A program made the position numbers and the translations under genes. A DNA stretch of 64,000 nt from Xanthocytophaga agilis (GTDB lineage: Bacteria; Bacteroidota; Bacteroidia; Cytophagales; 172606-1), in NCBI RefSeq assembly GCF_030068605.1, contig NZ_JASJOU010000009.1, forward strand, positions 1 through 64,000. The letters run 5' to 3'. Positions 53,980 through 63,296 of this stretch are shown here, piece by piece (position 1 is the first letter of the stretch; each line of letters begins with the position of its first letter). The notes below the pieces were generated by a model. It saw nothing but the letters and a program-made list of their open reading frames with translations. It did no database searches and was not told the DNA's origin.

Positions 53980-54444
53980 ATGATTGATCCTATTATAGTA
54001 GAAAATTATTACCAACCTTTAGAACAGGAAGAACACAACGTCTTAAAATACAAGCTAGAGCTTTATATTTTCATTATCATCTGTATTATATTATTTGCTG
54101 GTCTTGCTGTTCTTCTAATTATAACTATAGAAGAGTTGTTAGATCAATTTATAGCAGGAGTAGGAGGTCTTTTGGCGTTCGGCACTTGTATCTATTATAT
54201 AGCCAAAAAGAGTAAAGATTACAGACAAGACATCAGAAATGGATATAAGATTGTATATACAGGAAAAATTGAAGGTAAAAGAGAAGATTCATCTGGCGAG
54301 AATACTACCTATCATTTTACAATACTTAGAACCGAGTTTACCCTCTCTCTTGAAGATTGGAATGACATTCAGACAGACCAAATGGTAGAAATACATTTTG
54401 CTCCTAAAAGTAAGCGTATATTTAAGATTGTTGTACAACATTAA
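53980..54444 (+). CDS. paralogous two-helix membrane protein, copy 2
   Basis: A 154-residue relative of the protein at 25639: YYQPLEQEEHN near the start, two helices at about 28-70, KIVYTGKIEGKREDS, YHFTILRTEFTLS, and VEIHFAPKSK near the end. It is 60 bases after the TetR gene on the same strand but without a clear functional link. Function unknown. Confidence 0.65.
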   Translation: MIDPIIVENYYQPLEQEEHNVLKYKLELYIFIIICIILFAGLAVLLIITIEELLDQFIAGVGGLLAFGTCIYYIAKKSKDYRQDIRNGYKIVYTGKIEGKREDSSGENTTYHFTILRTEFTLSLEDWNDIQTDQMVEIHFAPKSKRIFKIVVQH

Positions 54445-54517
54445 ATTATGTTATAAATCACATAGAAATAGATATATACAAGTTTACCTCAGATTTTCTA
54501 TGTACTAACTTTTGTGA

Positions 54518-54910
54518 TCAAGAGCCTTTTCTTTTTTGACTCTGATCATACAGGAACTCACTTATACTAGAAGAGAACTGCAGGTAAAAAGCAGAAAAAT
54601 AGTAAAAGGCAATAAAAAAGAAAGTCATAGAGAAAACTTTATGAGATAAATCAAGATTGGCAAACTGAGAATTATATAAGAAGGCAGCTCCAAAAAGATA
54701 CATTCCTGTCAAGATCCATTTTGCAAACCGAAATCCTTCATACGTCAGTACCATCATAAAAATAGCAACTGCTGTCCGAATTATTTTTGAAATTAAATTT
54801 GGATGTCCATCCTGAAAGTAAGAGGCCAGAATAATTTCAAATGAGAGAAGTATATCTGCCGCAAATAGCACTACTAGTTGAACTTTGCCTTTGGATATTT
54901 TGGATTTCAT
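54518..54910 (-). CDS. small membrane protein
   Basis: A 130-residue protein starting at ATG 54910; the earlier TTG adds seven residues and is not needed. It has four hydrophobic helices (about 12-32, 40-60, 65-85, 92-112) and a basic tail. The family was not recognised. Confidence 0.55.
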   Translation of the reverse strand: MKSKISKGKVQLVVLFAADILLSFEIILASYFQDGHPNLISKIIRTAVAIFMMVLTYEGFRFAKWILTGMYLFGAAFLYNSQFANLDLSHKVFSMTFFFIAFYYFSAFYLQFSSSISEFLYDQSQKRKGS

Positions 54911-54968
54911 ATATCGGTAATAGGAAGGCAACTTACTGAAATTATCGATTATTATGTCAAGGCAAACT

Positions 54969-55553
54969 TTATTTTACTTTATTCTGCTCTACAATCTGGT
55001 CTATCTCGGTTTGGGTAATACCTGTTTGCTTTAGGATTTCTGTAATAAAGCCTGTTTTTCCAGCTACATATTGATCCATGTCAAAAGGATATAGAGTTGC
55101 CAGTTCTCTTTTTAATTTGGCATACTCAGAGATCTTTTCAGGATGCTGCCTTAGATAATCTCTGAATTGCAAGTGATTACGCAAACCGGTGTTACCTTGC
55201 AGGCAAGCATATAGATGGTGTGATGGCCATGTCCGTCTATCTGCTACTAGTGGGATAGTGTCAGATAATCTTTTGAAAGATTCTCGTCCTGTAATGCCAA
55301 GGTCTCCCTGATGCCGATATCCTAAGTGAATCAGTTTTTCAATAACCTTGTTCATTGTCTCTTTGCTCTCAACAACCAAGTCAATATCAATAATCGGTTT
55401 TGCCGCTAATCCTACTACAGAAGTACTGCCAACATGCTCAATAGATACTACTAAATCCTGCAGACATTCCTGGTAAACAGACTTGAGTTGTTCAAATGTT
55501 ATGTGCCATGCAGGGTTATACTCTTCCAGCGTTATGCCTGATTTTCTTTCCAT
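54969..55553 (-). CDS. GrpB family protein
   Basis: A 194-residue nucleotidyltransferase-fold protein of the GrpB/UPF0157 family. The defining segment is VEHVGSTSV-like (IEHVGSTSVVGLAAKPIIDIDL), with a later HHLYACLQG and LRNHLQFRDYLR. Some members are linked to CoA kinase domains, but this one is the single-domain form. Its role is not settled. Confidence 0.85.
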   Translation of the reverse strand: MERKSGITLEEYNPAWHITFEQLKSVYQECLQDLVVSIEHVGSTSVVGLAAKPIIDIDLVVESKETMNKVIEKLIHLGYRHQGDLGITGRESFKRLSDTIPLVADRRTWPSHHLYACLQGNTGLRNHLQFRDYLRQHPEKISEYAKLKRELATLYPFDMDQYVAGKTGFITEILKQTGITQTEIDQIVEQNKVK

Positions 55554-55613
55554 TCTATTTTTGTACTATAAAAACATTTCAACTATAAAGAGTGACTAAA
55601 GCTGCCACATATA

Positions 55614-56504
55614 TTACAAATAGACTACTCCCTGCATAGTAACCACAGAAGATCCACCCACATAAATTCCATCCTCTTTTACAACGACATTGATTAAAGA
55701 AGGTTGATTTAACTTTACTCCCTGTAAAATCTGAGATTCCTGATCTTGCTGGATGACTTTGTTATTACACAGGAAACCAGCTAATGGCCCGGCAGCAGTG
55801 CCTGTTGCAGCATCTTCATCAATCCCAATCAATGGATTAAAGAAACGGGACTGTACAATATAACTTTCTGTTGACTCAGGAAAAGCAAAACAATAGAATC
55901 CTTCAAAATCAAATTGTTTTGAGAGTTCAATCAATGCATTGGCATTTGGTTTAATACTATTTAGCAGATTAATACTTGAAACAGGTATCATCGCATGTGC
56001 AACTTCTGTTTGTGCTATGGTTGGGATAAGTTGACGAACAACAAGATCTTTCTCACTTAACCCCAACGCTTTCGCAAGAAGATCAAAAGCTAGCTCCTGT
56101 CCAATCTGTACAGGTTTTTGCCTCATTTTCACAACAGGTAATCCTTGGGTCAGATTATCTACAGTGATCGCAATAGGTGTGTTCTCCATCAGAACCGTTA
56201 ACGAGAGTGTATGTTCACTAATGAGTCCTTTTAACAAAGCCCCACTGACAGCTCCCAATAAGTTATGTCCGGCCCCTCCTACTTCTACTCCAATTGGAGT
56301 AAACGAACGAACCTGAAGCATCTTTTGCACTATAGAATAGTACACGAATGAAGTTTCGGAGTAGCCAAATTCCCGTGAGATATTTTCATATTGGGAATGG
56401 ATTAAATTACCATCTGTAAATACAACAGACAAAGGATTTCCTTTATAACTCTCTGTTGTGAATACGTCCAGAACATAATAGGCCAATGAGTTTCTTGCTT
56501 CCAT
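55614..56504 (-). CDS. PhzF family isomerase-like protein
   Basis: A 296-residue protein from ATG 56504; the TTG five codons earlier was not used. It has the PhzF two-domain diaminopimelate-epimerase-like fold: VFTTESYKGNPLSVVF and FGYSETSFVYY with the catalytic Glu in the first half, GVEVGGAGHNLLGA, and GIDEDAATGTAAGPLAGFL in the second. PhzF proteins isomerise small ring or amino-acid-like substrates; without other phenazine genes, a general metabolic role is more likely. Confidence 0.85.
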   Translation of the reverse strand: MEARNSLAYYVLDVFTTESYKGNPLSVVFTDGNLIHSQYENISREFGYSETSFVYYSIVQKMLQVRSFTPIGVEVGGAGHNLLGAVSGALLKGLISEHTLSLTVLMENTPIAITVDNLTQGLPVVKMRQKPVQIGQELAFDLLAKALGLSEKDLVVRQLIPTIAQTEVAHAMIPVSSINLLNSIKPNANALIELSKQFDFEGFYCFAFPESTESYIVQSRFFNPLIGIDEDAATGTAAGPLAGFLCNNKVIQQDQESQILQGVKLNQPSLINVVVKEDGIYVGGSSVVTMQGVVYL

Positions 56505-56613
56505 GTCAAAATGTATCAAAATTGTATGGTTAAATGCAAGTCTACTCTTTTTTATCTATTTCCAGGTAGAGTAGATAAACTTTGCTTGCATTTGAATGAG
56601 CATACTTTACTAG

Positions 56614-56940
56614 ATGAACGAAAATTTTCGAAACATGAAAAAGGATAAAAGTATACTTGAGTTGATGAAAAAATTAGATTCCCACCTTAAAGCCAACTCT
56701 TTAAAAATAGTTGACTATTGGGAAGCAGATCTTTGCGCAATAGGTTTGAGAAAAGAAAATCGCCTTATCTATATTTCCACATATAACTACCTCAATGATG
56801 ATGACATGCGATATGATTTTGATTTGGAGTTACTAATTAATACAAACACTCCTAAATCTCAAATTATAAAAGAAGGCAGAGCAGTAAATGAAACTGAACT
56901 TATAACAGAAATATGCTCATTTTTAGCTACTGGAGTGTAA
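56614..56940 (+). CDS. hypothetical small protein
   Basis: A 108-residue soluble protein, alternative start at ATG 56635. A helical start and a beta-rich middle (LCAIGLRKENRLIYISTYNY) suggest an alpha/beta fold of the small-immunity type, but there is no clear match. Unknown. Confidence 0.5.
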   Translation: MNENFRNMKKDKSILELMKKLDSHLKANSLKIVDYWEADLCAIGLRKENRLIYISTYNYLNDDDMRYDFDLELLINTNTPKSQIIKEGRAVNETELITEICSFLATGV

Positions 56941-57122
56941 GGCAATCAGAAACCTATTATTCCTTACAGAAACTTCTAAAGAAATAAGGGCTAGAGTATA
57001 ACTATCCTATTTATCATTGTATCCATTTATATCATCACTATTATTGTGCTGGAAATCAGATGGTCTAATCTACACAAAGCGGCTGTCTGGTTCTGATACC
57101 TTTGTCTTTAGAAATAATATTT

Positions 57123-57596
57123 ATGAGTGAATCGGACTATCAAATTAATCTGGAAAAATATCACCAGCCTTTGAATGAGAATGAAATAGAAAGATTAAAA
57201 GAGAGCAGAAAAATACCTCTTTTCTTTTACATCTTCCTTTTAATTTTCTTAGGTTCCTTTATCTGGTTTGGTTTCTATATAGACCATATTATCGCCAGGA
57301 TTTTTTCAATTCTCATAGATCTTATCTTCTTTTCTGCATTCTCATATAGTATCCTTAAACGCAGAATAACTATTAACAAAGACCTGAGAAGTAATCAAAA
57401 AGTTGTTTACAAAGGGCCAATAACCAGTAAAAGAGAAGATTCATTCGGATACAATAGCTCCTATTATTTCACTATACTACAAACAGAATTTGATGCATCC
57501 TTTGATAAGTGGCAACAAATCCGTGTTGGTCAAACAGTAGAGATTCATTTTGCACCTAAAAGCAAATTTATCTTTACACTTACACATCTCGATTAA
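57123..57596 (+). CDS. paralogous two-helix membrane protein, copy 3
   Basis: A 157-residue protein starting at ATG 57123. It shares the family pattern with copies at 25639 and 53980: YHQPLNENE near the start, two membrane helices (about 33-70), KVVYKGPITSKREDS, YYFTILQTEFDAS and VEIHFAPKSKFIF at the end. The most conserved parts are the region after helix 2 and the C-terminal domain. Function unknown. Confidence 0.65.
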   Translation: MSESDYQINLEKYHQPLNENEIERLKESRKIPLFFYIFLLIFLGSFIWFGFYIDHIIARIFSILIDLIFFSAFSYSILKRRITINKDLRSNQKVVYKGPITSKREDSFGYNSSYYFTILQTEFDASFDKWQQIRVGQTVEIHFAPKSKFIFTLTHLD

Positions 57597-57707
57597 TATA
57601 CAGATTTCGTTTTTCTTTATAATCGTGATCAATGAAACGAAATTTAGGAGACAAATAAGGGACAAAATCCTCCGGAGTATGGGATAGAAGGGTACAAGAG
57701 AAATAAA

Positions 57708-57738
57708 AAACCCCTCTATTCAGTGAATAGAGGGGTTT
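57708..57738 (-). terminator. terminator of tRNA-Leu
   Basis: A 14-base stem (57708-57721 with 57725-57738) and 3-base loop, with a U-run after it on the minus strand, 26 bases from the tRNA end. Confidence 0.88.
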
Positions 57739-57763
57739 CCACAACTAATTATACATTATGTTG

Positions 57764-57849
57764 TACCGGGGACGGGAATCGAACCCGTACGAACTTTTAC
57801 GTTCACAGGATTTTAAGTCCTGCGTGTCTACCAGTTCCACCACCCCGGC
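57764..57849 (-). tRNA. tRNA-Leu (anticodon TAA)
   Basis: A long-variable-arm tRNA on the minus strand. Acceptor GCCGGGG pairs with CCCCGGT (G-U at the first pair, as in other Leu tRNAs), the anticodon stem is CAGGA, the loop CTTAAAA gives TAA, and the T arm has GGTTCGATTCC. The discriminator is A and CCA is not encoded. Confidence 0.93.
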
Positions 57850-57885
57850 TTCAATTATGCATAGGCATAACTGCTGAAAGAAAAA

Positions 57886-57906
57886 GTCCCGAAAAAGATC
57901 CGGGAC
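57886..57906 (-). terminator. small terminator between tRNA-Gly and tRNA-Leu
   Basis: A 6-base stem (57886-57891 with 57901-57906), then a U-run on the minus strand. It suggests that the two tRNAs are separate transcripts or are processed from a partly terminated one. Confidence 0.65.
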
Positions 57907-57919
57907 TCGACATTCAGTG

Positions 57920-57992
57920 AGCGGGAGACGGGGTTCGAACCCGCGACCTCGACCTTGGCAAGGTCGCGCTCTACCAGCTGAGCTACTCCCGC
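57920..57992 (-). tRNA. tRNA-Gly (anticodon GCC)
   Basis: Minus-strand cloverleaf: acceptor GCGGGAG with CTCCCGC, D arm with GCTCAGCTGGTAGAGC, anticodon stem CGACC/GGTCG with loop TTGCCAA giving GCC, and T loop TTCGAAC. The discriminator is T, usual for Gly. No encoded CCA. Confidence 0.95.
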
Positions 57993-58010
57993 TTGTTGCG
58001 ATTGGGACTG

Positions 58011-58040
58011 CAAATATAGCGGTCGTAATTCACAATGCAA
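58011..58040 (-). promoter_or_regulatory. Bacteroidota-type promoter of tRNA-Gly
   Basis: On the minus strand the -7 box TATATTTG (58011-58018) is preceded by TTG (58038-58040) with 19 bases between, matching the TTG-N19-TANNTTTG form closely. It lies 18 bases from the tRNA 5' end. This is the clearest promoter in the window and supports the phylum call. Confidence 0.8.
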
Positions 58041-58279
58041 TACCTGACTCAAAAAAAATTGAGTTTTTTTCACAAAAACACCACAACACATTGAATGTCA
58101 ATAAAATATTTTTCAATATTTTTTTCTAATCCTCAGCTTATAGTCCTTCATCCAGAGAATAAGATTGTTTTTAAAAATTTCCTGAATAACCATTTTGCGT
58201 TTTCACCTTGCATTTATTGTAGTCTGAAAAAATCCAGTCAGATAAAATCGATGTCTCAGTTAGAGGGGACACAATAAAA

Positions 58280-58302
58280 CAGGCTGGATATTTTCCAGCC
58301 TG
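58280..58302 (-). terminator. terminator of the large permease gene
   Basis: A 9-base stem (58280-58288 with 58294-58302) with a U-rich run after it on the minus strand, 35 bases after the permease stop. Confidence 0.75.
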
Positions 58303-58337
58303 CCTATACATAGCTTTCAATGCTATTGTCTAAAAGT

Positions 58338-60989
58338 TTATTCTGTTCTCAAACTCTTTACAGGATTAGTCAAAGCGGCTTTAATACTTTGAAAACTTAC
58401 AGTAAGCAAAGTAATAAGCAAAGCTCCTAGACCTGTTATGGCAAATACCCACCAAGAGATTTCGATCCGATATTCATACTTTGTCAGCCAGTTAGTAAGG
58501 AAATACCAGGCGATAGGTGTTGCGATACAGAAGGCAATCAATACCAATACTACAAAATCCTGGGAAAGCAGTTTCCATAGATTTAAAACAGAAGCACCCA
58601 ATACTTTCCGAATGCCTATTTCTTTGGTACGTTGCTCGGCTACAAATGAGGCCATTCCAAATAATCCCAAGCAAGAAATGAATATGGCCAAGCCAGCAAA
58701 AATAGATGCCAGTGTACCAATTCGCTCTTCTGCTGCAAACTTCAGTGCATATTGTTGATCCGTAAATTTAAAATCAAAAGGACTACCTGGATTAAACTTG
58801 TGAAATACTGTTTCTATTTTAGCTAATGATTCTCTGGCACTGTATGTGGGATTCAGCTTTATATTAATCACATTTGCCCATCCGTAATTAAGCATAAAAC
58901 TAGTGGGAGAAATAGGAGAAAAAGGAGATTCCATCACCATATCTTTGATCACTCCAACCACAATAAAAGGCCTATCTCTCCATTTGATTGTTTTTCCAAC
59001 TGGGTCTTTTAATCCCATATACCGGATGGCGGTCTCATTGAGGACCATACCAGATGAGTCACTGGCAAATTGTCTTGAGAAATCCCGCCCTGCTACAAAC
59101 TGCCAACCTACTGTTTTTCCAAAATCATGAGAGACACCAATAGTTCCCAAAGCTTCCCTAAAATTCGGGTCTTTGCCTTCCCATTCAAATCCCCCATTCT
59201 GGGAATTCAGATCAGTGGCAGGAGCCGAAGAAGTTGACATGTCAATCACAGCTCCGGTTTTTAGTAATTCATCCCGTAATGCATTATAGTTATTGTACAA
59301 CTCTGGAGTGTTCATGGTAACAGTAATCAGTCCACTCCGATCATATCCGACAGGTCGGTTTTTGGCATATTGAATTTGCAGAAACACAATAAGCGTTCCG
59401 ATAATCAAGGTAATAGAAACTGTAAACTGCACAACCACCAGTACTTTTCTCGGCATACTGGCTAGCTTTCCTGCCCGAAAGGTTCCTTTCAATACACTTA
59501 CAGGATCAAAAGAAGAAAGATACAAGGCAGGATAGCTTCCTGCTATCAATCCGGTAAATACGCTGAATGCAATACCTGCTAACCAGAATACAGGATTGAA
59601 CCAGGGCATCGTAATCTGTTTGTCTGCAATAGTATTGAATGTAGGTAAGGCAAGAGCAACCAATAGAACACATATGGCAAAAGCAACCAGTGTTACCAAT
59701 AGAGATTCACCAAAAAACTGCCCAATCAATTGTGATCGCATAGAACCTATGGATTTTCGAATACCCACTTCTTTGGCTCTTTTTTCAGAACGGGCCGTAG
59801 CCAGATTCATAAAGTTGATACATGCCAGCAACAATACAAATATGCCTATGATACTGAAAAGCCATACAAACTGAATCCGTCCACCCTGCTTACCTGTTTT
59901 TTTATCCCATTCTGAATACAGATGCCAGTCACTCATAGGATGTAAAAAGACTTGTATTTTAAAAGTAGCTAATTCAGGTCTGTGCTTAACTTTAACATCT
60001 TTAATTTTTGCAGATACTTTCTCAAGATCTGCATTGGGAGCTACCTGTGCAAGCAATTGCCAGGAGTTATTGTCCCATTCAGCGTTATCTATAGCTCGTT
60101 TTACCCAACCCTGTGTAGAAACATATAAATCCCAGGGAGCCATAAAGGTAATGTCTTTAAACTCTGTATTGAAAGGCATATCCTCATAGACTCCTGTAAC
60201 TTTTACATTGAGGCGATTGTCAAGTTTTACAATTTTACCCATTGGATCTTCCTCCCCAAATAATACTTTTGCAACCGATTCTGAAAGAAGAATGGAAGAG
60301 GGATCTTTTAACCCTGCATGAGTTCCTGAGAGCATTTTCAGACTCAGCATCTCTGGAGCTTGTGGGCCTATGTAATTCCCTGTCTTCGTAAACTTATTGT
60401 CTTTGTAAGCCAGAATATGTTCTCCTGTCCATGAGGAAGGGACTACATAGGTAAAGTCATCTTTATACACTGTACGAAGTTCTTCAATCAATGGAGCCGG
60501 CATATATTCACCTGCGCCAGACTCTCCATTAAATGTAAAGCTTTGCATCACCTTCGCAATGCGTTTATGATTCTGGTAGTATGTATTGTAAGTCAGTTCA
60601 TCATAAACCCATAGTCCGATAAGCATAGCCACAGCCATCCCTGTAGCCAATCCAAAAATATTGATAAAGGAATATCCCCTGTTACGGGTCAAATTCCGAA
60701 ATGCAATTTTAAAATAATTTCTTAACATAGTCTGAGATAGTAAAGGTGTAGAATAGGCATGTTTAGTTGAACGTCGGCGAACGAATGGAGGCAATACAGA
60801 AACTACATCTATAAAATAATGCACATTGGCTGAGAACTTCCCAGAGCGAGTATACCAATACTTATATAATTCATCCAGATCACCTTCTACTTCTTCCAGT
60901 GTTTCGTCAGGATGGAACCAACCTAAGAGTTGTTTGATCCATTGTGGCGGCTTGGGTGTTTCGGGTAAAGGGTTATTGAAAGAATTCAT
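58338..60989 (-). CDS. large MacB/FtsX-type permease with prefix domain
   Basis: An 883-residue inner-membrane protein. The N-terminal 85 residues are a permease prefix domain (WIKQLLGWFHPDETLEEVEGDLDELYKYWY) with no ATPase. Then come the MacB-like part with one helix (IFGLATGMAVAMLIGLWVYDE), a periplasmic domain, and two FtsX blocks: FSIIGIFVLLLACINFMNLATARSEKRAKEVGIRKSIG (about 380-420) and FAGLAIFISCLGLFGMASFVAEQRTKEIGIRKVLGA (about 765-800). Duplicate FtsX modules suggest a single-chain permease dimer. The ATPase partner is not adjacent. Substrate unknown. Confidence 0.85.
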   Translation of the reverse strand: MNSFNNPLPETPKPPQWIKQLLGWFHPDETLEEVEGDLDELYKYWYTRSGKFSANVHYFIDVVSVLPPFVRRRSTKHAYSTPLLSQTMLRNYFKIAFRNLTRNRGYSFINIFGLATGMAVAMLIGLWVYDELTYNTYYQNHKRIAKVMQSFTFNGESGAGEYMPAPLIEELRTVYKDDFTYVVPSSWTGEHILAYKDNKFTKTGNYIGPQAPEMLSLKMLSGTHAGLKDPSSILLSESVAKVLFGEEDPMGKIVKLDNRLNVKVTGVYEDMPFNTEFKDITFMAPWDLYVSTQGWVKRAIDNAEWDNNSWQLLAQVAPNADLEKVSAKIKDVKVKHRPELATFKIQVFLHPMSDWHLYSEWDKKTGKQGGRIQFVWLFSIIGIFVLLLACINFMNLATARSEKRAKEVGIRKSIGSMRSQLIGQFFGESLLVTLVAFAICVLLVALALPTFNTIADKQITMPWFNPVFWLAGIAFSVFTGLIAGSYPALYLSSFDPVSVLKGTFRAGKLASMPRKVLVVVQFTVSITLIIGTLIVFLQIQYAKNRPVGYDRSGLITVTMNTPELYNNYNALRDELLKTGAVIDMSTSSAPATDLNSQNGGFEWEGKDPNFREALGTIGVSHDFGKTVGWQFVAGRDFSRQFASDSSGMVLNETAIRYMGLKDPVGKTIKWRDRPFIVVGVIKDMVMESPFSPISPTSFMLNYGWANVINIKLNPTYSARESLAKIETVFHKFNPGSPFDFKFTDQQYALKFAAEERIGTLASIFAGLAIFISCLGLFGMASFVAEQRTKEIGIRKVLGASVLNLWKLLSQDFVVLVLIAFCIATPIAWYFLTNWLTKYEYRIEISWWVFAITGLGALLITLLTVSFQSIKAALTNPVKSLRTE

Positions 60990-61212
60990 ACCTATAAATG
61001 TAAGTGACGTATGAAGGCTGATTAGTGTAGTCCTGAATCTCTATTACTTTACATTTTCTCGTACAAATCCTCTGCCAAAACAAATTATTTGGTTAGAAGG
61101 GCGTTAAAAGCAGATTTTAGCAAACTATCGGAAAATAAATTGTTCATTTACGGACATTCCCAATTCAAAAACGAACAAGACAGTATCTAAATAAAACGGG
61201 AGATTACTTGTA

Positions 61213-61253
61213 AAAAAATAGCATGACTCCTGAATGAAGTCATGCTATTTTTT
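61213..61253. terminator. terminator downstream of the TetR gene
   Basis: A perfect 16-base stem (61213-61228 with 61238-61253) with A/U-rich ends. It lies 180 bases after the TetR stop on its strand. The rest of the 443-base gap around it (60990-61432) shows no gene. Confidence 0.7.
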
Positions 61254-61432
61254 ATTTCTATTTTATATACTTTGCTCTCAGAAGTACATCTATAGTTAGG
61301 TGCAATAAAGGCAGAAAGCTATCCTATCAGCCATTTGCTATGATTCTGTATGGGCCCCGGTAATTACAACGGTTTTATTTTCTATCGTTTCATTCGAATT
61401 AGTTTTATCCTTGAGAAAGTCAGTATTGACTG

Positions 61433-62041
61433 TTAGGATTCAGGCAGAATGTCCAGCTCGCGAATCCATTGTCCTGATCTGGGCACAGTAAGAAAACCAT
61501 TAAGGCTTAGCAACAGAACTGTCTGGTATTGTTCGAGTAAATCCCAACGAGCATGAATCTGTGCATTTTCAGCAATAAATTTCTCTATGACTGTCTGATA
61601 TACAGAGCACAGAAAACTCAGATCAACAGAGTTGGATAGAATTTTATGCTGTTGGGCATCCTGTAACAGTGGCATGACATGTTGCATCCAGAAATAAGTT
61701 CTGTACTTCTCTTGTCTTTCTTTGGCACTTGGAATTTTTCGCACATCGAAGAGATAGGGACTTTTGTACTCTGCCAGAGCAGCCAGTACAACTGTCAATA
61801 TCCGGAACACAACAATAAGCGGATCTTCTGATGTCTTTTTGAGAAGCTGAATTTTTTCTTCGAGAGAAACAATCCATGTCTCCATACAAGCATTAAGGAG
61901 GCTATCTTTGTTATCAAAGTAGGTATACAATGTTTTTTTTGATAAACCTAGCTTGCTGGCAATATCACTCATTGTCACACTTTTAACTCCGTATTGCAGG
62001 AAAAGCCGATGTGCACCTTCAATGATTAGTTCCTTTGTCAT
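61433..62041 (-). CDS. TetR/AcrR family regulator
   Basis: A 202-residue protein from ATG 62041 (MTKELIIEGAH); the longest frame begins with TTG. The DNA-binding domain is YGVKSVTMSDIASKLGLSKKTLYTYFDNKDSLL. The C-terminal ligand domain is helical. It lies directly downstream of the SDR gene on the same strand and probably controls it, with a candidate operator ahead of the SDR gene. Confidence 0.87.
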   Translation of the reverse strand: MTKELIIEGAHRLFLQYGVKSVTMSDIASKLGLSKKTLYTYFDNKDSLLNACMETWIVSLEEKIQLLKKTSEDPLIVVFRILTVVLAALAEYKSPYLFDVRKIPSAKERQEKYRTYFWMQHVMPLLQDAQQHKILSNSVDLSFLCSVYQTVIEKFIAENAQIHARWDLLEQYQTVLLLSLNGFLTVPRSGQWIRELDILPES

Positions 62042-62102
62042 AATACCCTCTGTCAATCTGATAAGAGCCTGAATAGAAGTATCCAAGCTCGTCTATAAAA
62101 TG

Positions 62103-62855
62103 TTACTGAGCTAGGTATCCACCATCTATATTGTAGTAAGAACCAGTCACAAAAGATGCTTTGGATGAGCTTAGCCACAGGGCTAGTTCCGCTACTTCTG
62201 CCGACTCACCCAAACGTCCTATGGGATGTAAGCCAACCAACGCATTCATTGCTTCGGGAGACAAATTAGCATCCAGTAAAGGAGTTTTGATAAATCCTGG
62301 TCCAATGGCATTGATACGAATATTTTGAGAAGCATACTCTAAAGCGGCAGTTTGTGTTAAGCCTACTACCCCATGTTTGGCAGCTACATACGCTGCAGAG
62401 TTACGAAAACCAACTTGTCCCAAAATAGAAGCAACATTTACAATTGCTCCGCCGCCACTTGCCTGCAGAGCAGGAATCTGATAGCGCATCCCATAAAATA
62501 CACCATTCAGATTGACGCCAATTACTTTTTCCCAACCATCCAATGGATACTCACCTACAGGAGATGCCGGACCGCCAATGCCTGCATTGTTACAGGCAAT
62601 ATGCAAAGCGCCATATTTCGCTACAGTTTGTTTTACCAAGGCTTCATTATCTTCTGGCTTGCTGGTATCTGCTTTTATAAAGATGGCTTCTCCCCCCTTC
62701 TTTTTAATTTCTTCCACAACAGCATTTGCACCTTTTTCGCTAATATCACTCACCACTACCTTTGCTCCTTCTTCAGCATATTTAATGGCAATTTCCTTGC
62801 CTATTCCAGAACCCGCACCGGTTACAATAGCAACTCTATTTTCAAGGATTTTCAT
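62103..62855 (-). CDS. SDR family NAD(P)-dependent oxidoreductase
   Basis: A 250-residue classical short-chain dehydrogenase. Cofactor motif TGAGSGIG (11-18), NNAGIGG (about 89-95), catalytic Ser near VNVASILGQ, YVAAKHG (about 155-161), and a terminal GSYYNIDGGYLAQ. The domain layout fits glucose-dehydrogenase/FabG-like enzymes of unknown substrate. It is followed on the same strand by a TetR gene. Confidence 0.87.
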   Translation of the reverse strand: MKILENRVAIVTGAGSGIGKEIAIKYAEEGAKVVVSDISEKGANAVVEEIKKKGGEAIFIKADTSKPEDNEALVKQTVAKYGALHIACNNAGIGGPASPVGEYPLDGWEKVIGVNLNGVFYGMRYQIPALQASGGGAIVNVASILGQVGFRNSAAYVAAKHGVVGLTQTAALEYASQNIRINAIGPGFIKTPLLDANLSPEAMNALVGLHPIGRLGESAEVAELALWLSSSKASFVTGSYYNIDGGYLAQ

Positions 62856-62916
62856 ACGTTTTGAATGTTTAATTATGAACAGGGATAAAAAGAAAAATAG
62901 ATTTTCTTTAGTTATC

Positions 62917-62937
62917 TAGTACAGCTAAGTCGTACTA
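62917..62937. promoter_or_regulatory. candidate operator upstream of SDR gene
   Basis: A 21-base imperfect palindrome with 10-base arms TAGTACAGCT and AGTCGTACTA (8 of 10 positions match) around one base. On the minus strand it lies just downstream of a -7 box (62944-62951, TACATTTG), so a bound repressor could block initiation of the SDR gene. Confidence 0.45.
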
Positions 62938-62943
62938 ACAAGA

Positions 62944-62951
62944 CAAATGTA
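62944..62951 (-). promoter_or_regulatory. -7 promoter box for the SDR gene
   Basis: Minus-strand TACATTTG fits TANNTTTG and is 88 bases upstream of the SDR ATG, next to the palindrome. No TTG at the usual spacing was found. Confidence 0.4.
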
Positions 62952-63167
62952 CGTCTGACAATTGCAGCAGAACGAATACTTTTTGCCGGATTCCTTGGAC
63001 AATTTGAACATTCCCTCTTATCTCCTTTTCATACTAACTCCAGAAAGCTATAACTAGCTAGAGAGTTAGCACTCACAAAAAACCAATAGCAACAAACCAT
63101 TTAATAGAATAATACAACCAAACAAAAATGTAATCCTATATACAACAAGCATTTAGTGACAAAAAAG

Positions 63168-63213
63168 TAGCCCATATACCAGCGGATTACAAAATCAGCC
63201 AGTAGATGGGCTA
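63168..63213 (-). terminator. terminator downstream of the rightmost TetR gene
   Basis: Arms TAGCCCAT (63168-63175) and ATGGGCTA (63206-63213) with a long loop, followed by a U-run (ACTTTTTTG) on the minus strand. The rest of the 62856-63296 gap shows no gene. Confidence 0.6.
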
Positions 63214-63296
63214 TAAACAATATAGATTTATCTAGCACTATTCTCCCACTTCTTCCCCTATCTTATTTCTCCAGACGCTATTATAGATGTTCTTTA

